Origin: Crambe crambe
Taxonomy: Eukaryota; Porifera; Demospongiae; Poecilosclerida; Crambeidae
Assembly (NCBI GenBank): GCA_963924555.1
Contig: OZ004586.1
Location: forward strand, 5,104,501 to 5,168,500
Length of the DNA: 64,000 bases
Direction of reading: 5' to 3'
Shown one piece after another: positions 1 through 11,370 of the stretch (within the stretch, counting starts at the first letter, position 1; each line of letters starts with the position of its first letter). Both the position numbers and the translations under genes were made by a program. The notes beneath the pieces are model-generated. The model did no database searches, was not told where the DNA came from, and was given only the letters and a program-made list of their open reading frames with translations.

Positions 1-239
1 CGCCAGTTGTAGTATTCCAACTCTATGGATGATACTAGATTATAATGGATTCTTTAATTTCTTTTCTAATGTCTACATAAGCATGAGGTCTATATCACAT
101 GTCTATCTATTACATCATAACATGTTTATGATACAAGGAAATAACAAGAGTGATACATAATTAGATAATAATGATACAGACATTGTGATACACTAAACAC
201 TACAAGTATTACACCCTTTCCTTCCAGCTGAAGACTAAT

Positions 240-1250
240 TTGGTCGTTCATCATCATCATCATCATCATCAGAATTTTTATAATACCCTGCCCCAGGAGA
301 CCCAAGAGTTGTTCGATACGTTCACAGATACAGGAACAGACTATGCAACAGCCATGACTAAATTAGACACTTATTTCAACCCCGAGAAAAATGTGGACTT
401 TGAAACTAGCGAATCTGTCATTAGCTTTCTCTCTTGATGTTGGTCTCTCAACGTAAACCCCAGGCACTAATATGAATCAAGCCTTGATTATATTTCGTAA
501 AAAATTAGATTAACGGAGGTAGTTTACGGACACTTAAAGTTCGCAATCACATGCAGCTGAAAAAACCACGAGGTGTTGGACTTTCATTGAAGCTTGGGAC
601 CTGTCTCACCTTATTGTAGAAGGAATTGGACCAACACTGCAGGATGTTGGCTTTAAAAATACCAAAATGTTGGTCTATGCTGTAGGCAGTTACCAGACAC
701 TTGAGGCAGTTATTGGACATGTGATCTCAGCTGTTCCTCAGCTGAACTTTTATTTGGCGCTCACATCACAGTCTCTGGTGATTTCATTGTCACTACCCCA
801 ACAACTCACACACCAGCCAGTGTCCTACCACAGCTGGAGAAATTGTTCACCACCCACCATTGCAAACCAAAATCCTCTATGCCCCTCGACCTACTGAATA
901 GTGATTATGTCGTGACACCAGGCACTCAGCACTCCAAAGCCCATATGTGGGACCCTAAGCAGGGACCCGAAGTTCTTCACTATTGATTTTGGTGGCAAGC
1001 CCAACACAGTCGCCTCAAACCAGTTCACCTAAGCCATGGCACAGAGGACGTCCACCTACCAAGCCACGTCCAACAACGGTTTGGGGGGGGGGGGGAGTCC
1101 TGTGGTGGCACATAGCTACCAGATTACCAAACCATCTAGTCTGGAGGCAACTGGAACCTTCTAGAACCTTTGGGACCTTTGTTCTGTGTATTGTTAATTG
1201 ACTTCACTGAGACTATATAAGACCTCATGCTGTTTTTGAATGTTAGCTCA
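240..1250 (+). mobile_element. Decayed Ty3/gypsy-like LTR retrotransposon relic
   Basis: Three short coding remnants follow the order gag, protease, integrase. Residues translated from about 267-410 (LPQETQELFDTFTD, then KLDTYFNPEKNVDFE) resemble the gag segment of invertebrate gypsy elements, which usually carries a DYxxAxxxLxxYFxPxxN pattern. About 600-760 (NTKMLVYAVGSYQTLEAVIG) resembles the region after the active site of the retropepsin. About 940-1030 (KFFTIDFGGKPNTVA) resembles the integrase C-terminal tail. RT and RNase H are absent, and stops or frameshifts separate the pieces, so the element is dead. A TATA-like tatataagacc at 1214-1224 could be LTR remnant. The region 240-500 also carries a (TCA)n run and flanking sequence shared with the repeat family at 17.2, 22.5, 23.1 and 28.1 kb, so gag may sit inside another repeat. 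Family recognition is from motif memory only. Confidence 0.45.
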
Positions 1251-1339
1251 CGTAAAATGGAGTCCCACTGCTTCTGTTTACAAGAAACTTAAAGCAAAAA
1301 AGTAACCAGCTTAGCACATTGTGATTGTCCACAGAATGG

Positions 1340-2128
1340 TAGCGTAACGCACCGTATTTCGACCAGACTATTAACATCGTACCATATCTTCTTCACCGAT
1401 GGTTGTCAAAGCCTCAAACAACAACCATAGGGAAGATAATTTCCCACTCTTTAATGTCATATAAATCATTTCTCTCACAATTGGATAGAAATTTTGTAAC
1501 ACTGAATCTACTACATCAACTAAAGCACCATAAATCGACCACCGTCACTTATTTTCGACCACCTGTTGAAAATCAATCGTCCATCCCATTAAAGTTTTGC
1601 TCCACTATTTATCAGGGCTCTTAAAAAGAGACTATTTTATAGCATAAAATACATGATCATACACAATTTTATAAAAAATGAACAAAGCTTTTCTGTCATA
1701 AACTGCTTCACAATTTCAGTCGAATTTGCTCCTTGTTATAGCAAGGACTGTATGGATGGATATGACTAGATTTTGTAAGAATATGAAACACAGACCAATG
1801 AAGACTGTTTCTGAGAATTATTATCTGAATCCAACAGAAAGGAGAGCTTCTGCAGCAGTTATCATTCTACCATTAGTTGACAGTTTTCGTAGCTTTTGAG
1901 CAATCTTCCAGAGCCATGGGGATGGGTAACGCGAGCTAGCTAGTAACTTACTTTCATGCTACAGCTGATAAATAGCTCTCTGTTTTCTCTCCATAGCTTG
2001 TAAGTTTTTCCCATACATTTTTCACTACAGCCATTTTCTTAGACTCCGTTTACGTTTGTTTACTACTGTACACTTTCCGTGTCATATGGTCGATTTTAGA
2101 TATGGTCGAAATTTGATGCCTTACGCTA
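1340..2128. mobile_element. MITE with TAGCGTAAsGCA terminal inverted repeats
   Basis: The left end reads tagcgtaacgcaccg and the right end, reverse-complemented, reads tagcgtaaggcatca; both continue into a ttcgacca motif, giving imperfect terminal repeats of about 30 bp around 789 bp. A second, right-truncated copy starts at 54569. No coding capacity is apparent. The target-site duplication is unclear. Confidence 0.6.
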
Positions 2129-2130
2129 AA

Positions 2131-3020
2131 CAGTGGTGGATCCAGGGAAATTTCTTATTAGTGGGTGCCCCACTACCACTTCCATAACCACACCCATTTT
2201 TATATTTTCATTGCTAATTCTGTCAGGGCTGGATCCAGGGGTGGGGTTGCAACCCCCCCTTTTGTTCCCAAGCTAAGCCTGTAGATAAAATGATACACTC
2301 TAGCTAATGCAATTTGACTATGCCTACTTGCTTAGCCGTATCTATTTTTCTTGTATTTCTGCTCAATTAGAGGAACATATATGAGCTAACTTAACTAATG
2401 TGGTTACTACAGCCATCATCATCTAAGGCTGGTCAAGAAAGAAACGGTCTATGTATATATGTTTGGCTTGCACTTTCAAGGTCACACATTAGATAACTCA
2501 GTGCATACTGAGACTTCCTTATATCACACCAGTGATCTTGCACTTTAAAGATACCTTTTGGAACACTTTGGCTTCATTTTCAAGGTCACACATTAGATAA
2601 CTCAGTGCATACTAACTTCATGAACACCTGTGACCTTGCATGTGTAACTTTGGAGTTTGAGTGTAATAGCTAGGCTATAACACAAGATGGTTCACCCCTT
2701 TGCCTATATTCATGCTGTCATATAATGCACACAAATATGTGCCATTTAGGGAGAAAAATTTTGGACTTCTTGGATCTAATTTGTGCATTATGAAGCAAAT
2801 GCTCAAAAAGTGGCAGCCCACAAGTGAAGCCAACATGGATCATCCAAATAACCTGCTCTTTCTTGCACCCTTCCCCATGGCCCAGTGTGTGCTCCTAGTC
2901 CTGCAACCCCACCTATGATCTAAAAATCCTGGATCCAGCCCTGGCTGTGCAAAAATTTAAGATGTGAATTAAGATGGGTACTTCTTAAGAAGTAAAAGAA
3001 AATCCCTAAATCCGCCACTG
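2131..3020. mobile_element. CAGTGG-type MITE interrupted by a second MITE
   Basis: The left end is cagtggtggatccaggg and the right end is ccctaaatccgccactg, an imperfect inverted pair. Only about 93 and 77 bp belong to this element; the middle is the inserted element at 2224-2943. The ends look like those of widespread hAT-style MITEs, but no clean target duplication was found. Confidence 0.55.
2224..2943. mobile_element. CAGGGCTGGATCCAGG MITE, copy 1 (nested)
   Basis: The terminal inverted repeats are cagggctggatccagg and cctggatccagccctg, followed inward by a second inverted match (ggggttgcaac / gcaacccc). Flanks tctgt and gctgt match at 4 of 5 bases, consistent with a 5-bp target duplication. 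The interior carries repeated caaggtcacacattagata units. Copies lie at 7678-8325 and, truncated, from 10991. There is no transposase, so it is non-autonomous. Confidence 0.75.
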
Positions 3021-3072
3021 GGTAAAAAGTTGCTATTATAGAATTCCAGTCATAATAACTTCTCTTGTACTT

Positions 3073-3230
3073 GTGACAGTCGAGGGTAGAAATCAAACTT
3101 TATTCACGCTTTCTACTTTTGAAAAAAAAAGTTCGAAAGGCAGGAAATTGTATTGTAAAGCATCAGTCATGACAAAAGGAAACTTTGACTAAAACGTGAA
3201 TAAAGTTTGATTTCTACCCTCGACTGTCAC
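3073..3230. repeat. 158-bp hairpin element with perfect 36-bp arms
   Basis: The left arm starts gtgacagtcgagggtagaaa and the right arm is its exact reverse complement through to ctgtcac, enclosing about 86 bp. A related arm fragment occurs near 6535-6555. It is a foldback MITE or palindromic repeat without coding content. Confidence 0.8.
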
Positions 3231-3232
3231 AC

Positions 3233-3538
3233 TTATAATATGTACCAACAACTAACCTCAGATGAATTATTCGAAATTGAATTTGATGGTGGCAGAGCAA
3301 ATAAAACAATAGGAATCAAGAACAGGCCTATGGTGATCAGAATGATAGGAGTCATCACAATCACTTCCAGGATGAAAAATGTGTCAATGGACCAGCCTTC
3401 ACTCTTGTTTGATTGTTTTGTACAAGATGGATTTACTCCATCCATTTGCACATCCCTGCAATCTGCCATGTCCTTATTGAAATTCTTCTCTCTATTGATG
3501 TAACAATTCTGTAAAATGTACAGGTTGCAACACTTCAT
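3233..3538 (-). CDS. Possible exon of a small single-pass membrane protein (weak)
   Basis: A 101-codon open frame contains one strongly hydrophobic stretch (about residues 54-82, FFILEVIVMTPIILITIGLF onward), typical of a transmembrane segment, preceded by a polar Cys-containing region. Coding sequence may end at a GAG|gttagt donor-like site (about residue 94). No neighbouring exon was found and I recognise no family. The frame directly abuts the hairpin repeat at 3073-3230. It may be chance open sequence. Confidence 0.2.
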   Translation of the reverse strand: MKCCNLYILQNCYINREKNFNKDMADCRDVQMDGVNPSCTKQSNKSEGWSIDTFFILEVIVMTPIILITIGLFLIPIVLFALPPSNSISNNSSEVSCWYIL

Positions 3539-3539
3539 G

Positions 3540-3950
3540 ATGCTTCATGCACTAAGTTACCAGTAATACCTGATTATCATGATCATATACATATAGCTAC
3601 ATGCATGCTTAGTCAACTATAATTATAGTGGCACTAAATTTCCTTCTCTAGCACTAAACTTCCTTCCCCAGCCAGCTATTAGCTATCTAACCACAATAAT
3701 GTGCTACAGGGCCTGGATTATGCAAAGCATGGTCAGGAGGCATTTTGTCTCAACCTAGGGAGTCTTGTAGCTGATTCTTGAGTGTAACATTAAGATTTCT
3801 TAGGCCATAGGCAGAGGAACCATGGAGGCAGTGGGGGCATTTGCCCCCATTCTTTTGCAGGAACGGGGGCATTGCCCCCATACAAAATATAGGTGTGACA
3901 TTAATACATTTATGCATACATAGAGAAAAAAAAAGACCAGGAGCAAGTAA
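3540..3950. other. Gene-free stretch
   Basis: Low-complexity AT-rich sequence with scattered repeat fragments. No exon, RNA gene or complete transposon seen. Confidence 0.5.
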
Positions 3951-3952
3951 CA

Positions 3953-4248
3953 GGGATGACCATTGCGCAAAAAAGTAAGGAAACAAGGGTAGGGAGTGGA
4001 AATGGGATCAATCTTTGTTCTGTACATATACATTGGGTAGCTTCAGTGTAGCTTCAGGTGTACGTATAAATGTAGGGATTGTTGGCTGGATATACAGCCA
4101 ACAATTCTTTGGATGTATATTCTTGCTATTTCTTGCTATATGCTTCTTCTTGCTTCTTCTATGCTTTTTGCATGTAAAAAAAAATACAGAACAAAGATTG
4201 ATCCCACTTCCACTTGTTTCCTTACTTTTTTTGAGCAATGGTCATCCC
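3953..4248. mobile_element. Foldback MITE of the AAGTAAGGAAACAAGGG family, copy 1
   Basis: The left arm (gggatgaccattg, then aaaaaagtaaggaaacaagg and a gggatcaatctttgttc box) is matched in reverse at the right by gaacaaagattgatccc, ccttactttttttgagc and aatggtcatccc. An inner inverted pair, gttggctggatat / atacagccaac, lies near the centre. Better preserved copies are at 48093-48390 and 52984-53268. Confidence 0.7.
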
Positions 4249-4489
4249 TACATTTTTTCATTTCATGTTTTTTCCCTTATTGATTATTGTTTGGCTTTTT
4301 GTAGTCTGAAATGGGCATCAGGTATTCAATAATACCCAAAGCTTCGTGTCCCAGTGGCCTTCGGCGTGGCCGCACATTACAGATAACCTTGTCAGTATTG
4401 CCCCCCTACTCAAAATCATCTTCCTCCGCCTACGTATGTAGGCTGAAGTGTGGAAACACCTTTCGGGGGTATTATTCCTGTCATTTAGG

Positions 4490-4585
4490 TGCCATGGTTT
4501 TATGGATTATAAACAACCCAAGTCCCGAGGGTGCAGCCCGAGGGCGAGGGTCATTTATAATCCATACATAAAACCCATGGCACTC
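4490..4585. repeat. Short imperfect palindrome
   Basis: gccatggttttatggattat near 4492 is mirrored by ataatccatacataaaaccc and atggc ending near 4580, enclosing a GAGGG-rich loop. It looks like a small foldback repeat. Confidence 0.5.
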
Positions 4586-4599
4586 ATGTTCTAACTATT

Positions 4600-5500
4600 T
4601 TATATCCTGCCATAGCTAGCTAAGGTGAGTATAGACTAGGCTAGCTACGGTAAAGTAACTTTATCTTGCAGCCACACTTTCTTGTCTCCATGGAGATTAA
4701 ACATTGTTTCCATGGACGACGGGCAATATGATGACTCATAATGCTCGTCGTTCATGACGATGGGCATTATGGCTTATAAACCACACTGCGGCCCTTTGAT
4801 CATGCATGGGCTATAAGTATATTTATAATTATATCTCCAAAATGCCCCAAGCGTATACATATGGTAAGTGTCCCGAATTAGTAGCACTGCCCATGATTGC
4901 TTTCTACACCATTTTGTCATAGAGGCCTAGGCTTATCAAACTTAATCAAAGGTGCCTGGCCTATCTAAGTGCTTGTGGTAAGAATTTACAGCTTTCTATG
5001 TATGGAGCTACCTGGTTGGAACACCACTACTGTACATGACTCTGACATGACAGCAATATTGGGTACGAGGCTATTGCTATTATAAATCTAATAACTTAGC
5101 TATTACATATAAAGCCTAAGGGAGTTGAAGCACATAAGTTGGAGTCTATCAGCTATCAGTCACTCGTATTACATGCTCACTTGCTTGCTGTCAAAATTAA
5201 TGTTGCACATTGCCCTAGTTATTATCCTTCAGAGAACTGTACCTGCCACATAATTATGACTATAAAATTTCTATCATCTTGTAGAGTTATGGCCAGATTG
5301 ATACTTTGATTTGTTATCGTTGTCTAGTATAAATGGGCTGAAAATAGTCGAGGCTTATTCTAAGATTTCTAAGATAGGTTCAGCAAAGTGCATGTGCACA
5401 TCATGTGAGCAATAACGTGCGCTTGCATGGAACTCACCAATATCTTTTTTTAAACACACTCACGAGCAACAATTATAAATAGCTACTCAAAAAATTATGC
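4600..5500. other. Gene-free stretch with dispersed repeat fragments
   Basis: Contains a fragment of the aatgttgcacattgccctag family (about 5200-5215) also found at 6.6, 8.9, 34.2-34.6 and 60.4 kb. No exon seen. Confidence 0.5.
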
Positions 5501-5509
5501 TACATATAA

Positions 5510-5715
5510 AAAAAAGGCAATATGTAGGGTTAGTGTAATTATTGTGAACAATCACCAGAATGAAGTTGCCTTCAGCTAATACGTAGCTAATCCCTACACT
5601 GCCTAAAATAAAGAAAAACATTTAGCTACTTTTCTATTAGCTATGGCTAATTATACATGTAGGCATTGATATAGCTGAAGGCAACTTAATTTTGGTGCTT
5701 GTTCACAACATTGAT
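5510..5715. repeat. Foldback element with ttgccttcagct arms
   Basis: The left arm near 5540-5580 (gtgaacaatcaccagaatga, then gttgccttcagct) is matched in reverse by agctgaaggcaac and ggtgcttgttcacaa at 5670-5710. The left edge carries the tgtagggttag box seen in other MITEs here. Confidence 0.55.
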
Positions 5716-5719
5716 GGTA

Positions 5720-6560
5720 AAAATGAATTATATATTATAGTAATAGTAATTTCCTAGCATGGACTGGACTGGCCAATATTTTTTTTTTTTTTTTGAAAAT
5801 CATTTCCGTGAAATGAAAAAAAGGTATGCTCAAAAAGTAAGGAAACAAGGGTAGGGATGAATGAAATGAATGAAAGCAATGAAATGAGTCAATGCAATGA
5901 AAGGTAGTCATCTGAAGTAACATCAGTCAGTAAGGAGGGTGTGGGAGATGAACCCTGTGCGAGTAGGCACTGTACATTTTTTTTTCTGTTGTAGCTAATT
6001 CGCCATGTTGTGAAGTGTCCTTCAACTTATGCAAACCAGATTTCAGGATCTGATGGCCAGAATGGAGAGAGTTTAACGCTCACAGTGGCAAGAGAAGCTG
6101 CCTCAGCCTTGTTCCCAGAGGCTGTCATATTTTCTCTAGTGTCAGGGTCACCAATGTTGACTGAAATGTTAGCTAACTCAATAGTAGTCAGAAAACAAGT
6201 TATTGTGATACACATGTAAGATAAGGATCGCACAAAGAAAATGTTATGATGTGATACACCACATAAAATAGTGGTTGGGTAAAGGGTTATTCCAGTTCAC
6301 TACATACGTATCGAAATCTCAATTTGCATGAATAGGGGGTAAGCTCACTTCGCTCGCCAATAATGCGCATGCTTGATTTCTACAGCCTCTCTGGATAGTA
6401 GGCGCTAGGGCCAGGTTACAATAGATTCAGGGCCAGTAAGGCTGGTAAGGTTTTGGCCTTACCACTTTTAGAGTGCATCCAAATCTGGTAATCCCTATTG
6501 TGGTCTATCTTTAAGCTACTTAAAAATGGGTGATTTTCTACCTGAGACTGTCACATATCA
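5720..6560. other. Gene-free stretch
   Basis: Poly-T tract at about 5777-5795, repeat fragments (aagtaaggaaacaagggtag at 5835-5855) and no supported exon. The open frames at 6010-6233 on both strands are overlapping shadows without recognisable content. Confidence 0.45.
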
Positions 6561-7144
6561 AGTTAGAAAGTAAATATACTAGCTAGGGCAATGTGCAACA
6601 TTTGACAGTGAATGAGCGAGCATGCAAGTACTTGAAGATTTTGCTGTTGCACTTAGATAAGCCTAGAGCCTCTACAACTACTACCATTAGTCAGGCAGAT
6701 ATGTGCACTGAAATACAAGAATCGTTCCATTTTGGGTTACAAGTGTCAAACTTGGTATAAGTAAAGATTATGGGATCGGAAACAGTTTTGGAAGTGGAGC
6801 CACCTGCAAAAATGTTTTAATCTGAGAATTTTCCAGCACTTCTCATAATAACGGTTTTCGCAAAAATTAAAAATTTCGCTCACCATATACTTTCAATGCA
6901 CGAAATTAAAAACGCGAAAATATTTTGTCAGTATCATACACAATAGGTAACACATTTTCATGCTTGCCATGCACTGGGCAGCATTAGGCTCTATTCCCTG
7001 CACTAGGCAGATTCATTCATGCACTAGGCATTATAGACCCTAGGCTATTAATTTTAGTTAACCCAAAAAATCCAGTGCAAATTTGCAAGTATCTTGCAGT
7101 CACGTGATGGTAGCTAATCTGGACGAATTTTTCAGCCATGAGAA

Positions 7145-8622
7145 CCAAGCATGTCCTCCTTCACTGTCCCAGCATGGTTGGGAAACAAAGCTGACCTTTT
7201 GCACTGTCTGGAGAACTGCATAGAGCTGAATGATAAACCAGAAGCAGGGTAACTACAAAAATAAGCTCATTGCTCATAATTAAAATACCTCACCCACATG
7301 CGGGTTTCACTTGTCATTTATCCCACTAGTTGAATTATAAAATCTTCTAGTCTACCAGTCAGTTTCTGTGGATAGATGCTAACAATTTGCTTTCTTGGTG
7401 AAGCATATGTCATAGATGGTGATTACCAAGCAGATAGTTACTACAAATGGCTCTGAAGTTTGTGCATCCCTACACAGGACACCAATGGTTTGCCCCGGGC
7501 CCCCTTGTGACTATGAGGAGGCTCATACACAGATTAGCACCTGTTAATAAGGGCTACAAGAAGATCCAGATGAGGGTGTAGGTGTGCTGGAGCGATTCAC
7601 TGTCCTGCTTTATGATCTATTGTCAAAATTGATGAAGCTCGCCGAGAATTGTTCATCAAGAGAATGGATGGACAATGCAGGGCTGGATCCAGGGGTGGGG
7701 TTGAGGGGGTTGCAACCCCCTCCCCCCTTTTTGTTCCCAAGCTATTATAAAATGAAAATGCAATTTGACCATGCCTATCTAGCCATGTCTTTGACAACTC
7801 GTGTTTCTCCTCTAAAGTAGTGTAATTAGAAGAGAGAACATGTTACATGTGTGGGTTAACTATACTAAACTAGGAACTAATGTGGTTACTATGGCTACGG
7901 TCAAAGAAAGAAACAATCTATGTATACATGACACATCCATTCTGGCTTTCACTTTCAAGGTCACACATTGGATAACTTGGTGCATACTAACTGTGATTTC
8001 CTTTTACGATCACACCTGTGACCATGCACGTGTCACTTCAAAGATATCTTTCGGAGTGCATTTACACATTGGATAATTCAGTGCATATCAACTGTGATTT
8101 CCCGAACAATCACACCTGTGACCTTGCACATGTCACTTCGAAGATATCCTTGGCTTACATTTTCAAGGTCATACATTAGATAATTCAGCACTGTGATTTG
8201 AGGTGTGACCTTACATGTGTTACTTTGAGTTTGAGTACCAGTGAACGGCCCACATGGGTCCTCTAGTGTTTGAGCTGTTAGTCCTGCAACCCCACCTATC
8301 TAAAAATCCTGGATATCCAGCCCTGCAATGGATGCTCTTCCACCAACAAGAGCTGCTCTTATGCAACATTAAAGAGCAGTTTACCAAGGTGGACATTACT
8401 GGAGCAAGGCGTTACAAGTTTGCCTGGACATGCCAACTCCTGGAACTGGGGATGGGTTGATCCAAGGAACTGGAAACTACTGTTGGACCACACACTACCT
8501 GTGTCTCATCCAGAGAATTGCTGCAAAAAAGGTAGCACTACAGGACGATGCAAGTGTAAAAAGGCAGCATTGAAATGCACAGCTCTGTGGAGCCTGAACC
8601 ATGCAAGAACGAATTGACTTTG
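7145..8622 (+). pseudogene. Relic of a metazoan repetitive gene family with a CxCKKGC...CKCKKAxLKCTAL tail
   Basis: Fragments follow the order of a family I know from many invertebrate genomes. First comes SFTVPAWLGNKADLLHCLEN (about 7153-7240), then a VIDG fragment near 7420. Next are LERFTVLLYD (about 7585-7620), LPPTRAALMQH (about 8340-8372) and, one frame over, RAVYQGGHYW (about 8375-8405), CWTTHYLCL (about 8485-8512) and CCKKGSTTGRCKCKKAALKC (8518-8580). Frame changes, internal stops and a MITE insertion show it is not functional. Function of the intact family is unknown to me; the tail is a likely metal-binding region. Confidence 0.55.
7678..8325. mobile_element. CAGGGCTGGATCCAGG MITE, copy 2
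   Basis: The ends are cagggctggatccagg and cctggatatccagccctg. It is flanked by a perfect 5-bp duplication, caatg (7673-7677 and 8326-8330), and sits inside the Cys-rich gene relic; removing it restores continuity of the conserved LPPTRAAL block. The interior shares the caaggtcacacattagata units of copy 1. Confidence 0.85.
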
Positions 8623-8924
8623 TTTCTCTAAGCATGGTTCTGCCTACTTTGCAGCTCTAATACTTTGAATGAGTTTAAACCTTTAGTTACAAATTGACTA
8701 AAATAATTTTTGCGTTTTTAATTTCGTGCATTGAAAGTATATGGTGAGCGAAATTTTTAATTTTTGCGAAAATCGTTATTATGAAATCCTCAGATCAAAA
8801 AATTTTTGCAGGTGGCTCCACTTCCAAAACTGTTTCTGATACCATAATCTTTACTTATACCAAGTTTGACACTTGTAACCCAAAGGGGAACGATTTTTTC
8901 ACATATCCGCCTGACTACATAGCA

Positions 8925-9290
8925 ATGTGCAGCATTTGACAGTGAGCAAGTGAGCAATTAAAGTAGCTGATAGGCTCCAGTGCTTGATATTGCTGTCAGA
9001 GACAAGAGTCATATGGTTCCAACCAGGAAGCTACATACATAGAAAGCTGTAAATAGCTACTTACCACAAGCACTTAGATAAGCCAAGCACCTACATTACA
9101 ATTGGAGCATGCACATTATGCACGAGCAGCGCTACTAATTTGGGACACCTACGTATACCTACGCCTGGATGTAGACCTAGATAATCAAATGAATCATGAC
9201 CTAAAAGTCAGCTTGCTCGTACTGCTCGCTTGCTGCAATCATGATTACACTGTAAACACTCTCATAGCACAGAAGGGCAAGTGAAGCAAC
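8925..9290. repeat. Dispersed repeat, catttgacagtgagcaagtg family
   Basis: gcagcatttgacagtgagca and the following 300 bp match, in pieces, sequence at 6590-6670, 34060-34570 and 60360-60470. Non-coding. Confidence 0.5.
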
Positions 9291-10255
9291 ACAGCTTGAT
9301 TTTGCGGGGGAAAAATTAGCTATTTTGCACATGCACAGAATTTTACCCTCTGGGCTTGATATAATATCACCACTATCCAGTTTGTACACCATAGAGAGGG
9401 TCTCGCTTCGCTCGCGATAACCTTTAAAAATGGGTTGTTTAAGTGTAGTCATGCATGTCTTCTTTGACCTTAGTCCTCTTTCAGTGAGCTCAGGACTTAG
9501 ATTCTATGGTCAGTCCAGTGCTCCAGTCCTCATTTATTGTATATATAGCCACACCTCTCTAATTTATAGCCATGGTACTAAAGAGAGTGTGATATTATAG
9601 GCTTGGAGTGTTTTTCAAGAGTATGGTGGATTCAGTGTACTGTTCACAAGATCTTAGTCTCTATAGTCACAGTGACAGTTTCCTGAAAAAAATGTGAGGT
9701 AGCTACTTTTTAGAGCTAACAATTAAATCTAGAATTTGCATGGCTGGCCATGAAATTAGCTAGCTAGCTATTAGCTGCAGAACTCACCCGAATATTGAAG
9801 AGACGACTCTCGCAGTCTAGCTACTCTCGCAAGAGACTGCGGCTCATGCAATTAAGACGCGCATTAAGTATAATACCCAATCACTTCCCGCCTGAGATTC
9901 AAGTTATTTAGGGATGCCCCTAGGTTTGTTTGTTTTTGTTTTTTATTGACTTCTAATTATACAAGGAATATTTGGTGCTACAAAACTTAAACAAGGTGAA
10001 ACATGTTGACAATCTAACACCACGTGCTGGTGAAGATGGAAAAGTGAAGTATACAACAAAGGTTGTGGTATGGTGGTATTGTGGTGGCAAATAAAATGAC
10101 TAGCTAATAGTTAAGATACGGATGCTGAACATGGGCAGCATAATATGATATGTACATAGCCTGACTTGATCAAACTGGTCAATGAAATACGCCATGAAGA
10201 ACTTAGCTAAAAAGTTGAGATTGAAATGGTTTTTCAAGATTCACTTGAGGCATTA
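9290..10255. other. Gene-free stretch
   Basis: No exon, RNA or complete transposable element seen. Confidence 0.45.
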
Positions 10256-10259
10256 CTAC

Positions 10260-10475
10260 TGAAATAGAAGTGTCGGCCCACGGTGGTGCACTCACTCCCT
10301 ATCTTATCTTGGCCTGTCATGGGAGTGAAGTAGGAATAGTTAGTGGTAATATTGGTGATGGGTACAGTGGAAGTTCACTCTCTTGTTGCTGAACTTTTTT
10401 GAACCACACACAGCCATCCCTATACTTTCCTTTTTTATTTAGAATAAATATTTTTTTCCTATATAAGAAAATATC
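10260..10475. mobile_element. Truncated half of the foldback family seen at 23.9 and 28.8 kb
   Basis: Shares catgggagtgaagtaggaat, gttcactctcttgttgctga, the cacacagccatcccta box and the ttatttagaataaata end with the foldbacks at 23927-24287 and 28790-29205. Only one arm plus the centre is present. Confidence 0.6.
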
Positions 10476-10479
10476 ACAG

Positions 10480-10985
10480 GTCTGTTGCTGAAAGCAGATG
10501 GTTAATTCGACACTGAATCTTCATTATTATCTCACTGAATCACTGAAAATGAAACTATAGTTACAACATAAGTATTTCCTTGAAGGAAACACGTGTTGTT
10601 GTTTTTTGTAGGATGTGCAAAAATACACCATAATTCGAATAGGAAACATGGAAACATGCTATGCCCTTGTATCATTAAGTATAGCTAGCCATTACTTTAT
10701 GATAATTAAGACAATTGAGGTGATTCAACAAGCGAGCTCCAAAATGCCCCAAGCATCGATCTTTGTGGATACATGTTGCCAAAAATAGAGCCTCGTTCTA
10801 CTCTCTGGATACATGTATCCTGAAGGTATCCACCAGATATTCTTCAATATCCACTGGAGATTTTTGTATCCAGGATACAAAGTATCCATGTAGCTATCTA
10901 GATACAAAAGTATCCTAGTGGATGTACCTTTACGTAAGGGATTTATATGGGGGTTTTTACAACAAACTTTGTAGAATATATATTT
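10480..10985. other. Gene-free stretch
   Basis: Contains several degenerate ggatacatgt/atcc motifs (10765-10915), perhaps a decayed inverted repeat. No exon seen. Confidence 0.4.
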
Positions 10986-10990
10986 TCATG

Positions 10991-11370
10991 CAGGGCTGGA
11001 TCCAGGCTTTTTCAGTAGATAGCTATAGGTGGAGTTGCAGGACCACAAACACTCAGCTATATTATGGTTATTAATGAAATCACAGTTAGTATACACTGAG
11101 CAAAGTGGTCTGTAAGATATCTTGAAGTGACACATGCAAGGTATCTAATGTGTGGCCTTGAAAGTGAAACCCAAAATGGATGTGTCATCTATACATCCAT
11201 CTAGACTGTTTCTTTCTTTTGACTGTAGCCTTAGATGATACAGTAGCCACATTACTTCCTATTTTATTTAGCCCATGTGCATACATGTTCTCTGTAATTA
11301 CTACTTCCACATTGTCAAGAAGAAAAATAGACATGGCTAAGCAAGTAGGCATGTACAAAAACCTTGTTAG
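10991..11370. mobile_element. Truncated CAGGGCTGGATCCAGG MITE, copy 3
   Basis: The left end cagggctggatccagg is intact and followed by internal sequence of the family in inverse order (aatgtgtggccttgaaagtg). The opposite terminus is missing near 11370. Confidence 0.6.

Larger units (their letters stand above)
6689..8918. mobile_element. 2.2-kb element with about 220-bp terminal inverted repeats carrying a Cys-rich gene relic
   Basis: The left terminus (tcaggcagatatgtg, then a box containing gggttacaagtgtcaaactt, then gtggagccacctgc, then cgaaattaaaaacgcgaaaa, about 6689-6930) recurs inverted at 8690-8918. A decayed coding relic (7140-8620) lies between these arms, and it is interrupted by a MITE at 7678-8325. 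The long inverted repeats imply a DNA transposon or a TIR-bounded gene capture. Target duplication is unclear. Confidence 0.6.

Noticed and set aside
6010-6233. Overlapping open frames on both strands
   Set aside because: Both are short, with no splice context or recognisable motif; likely chance.
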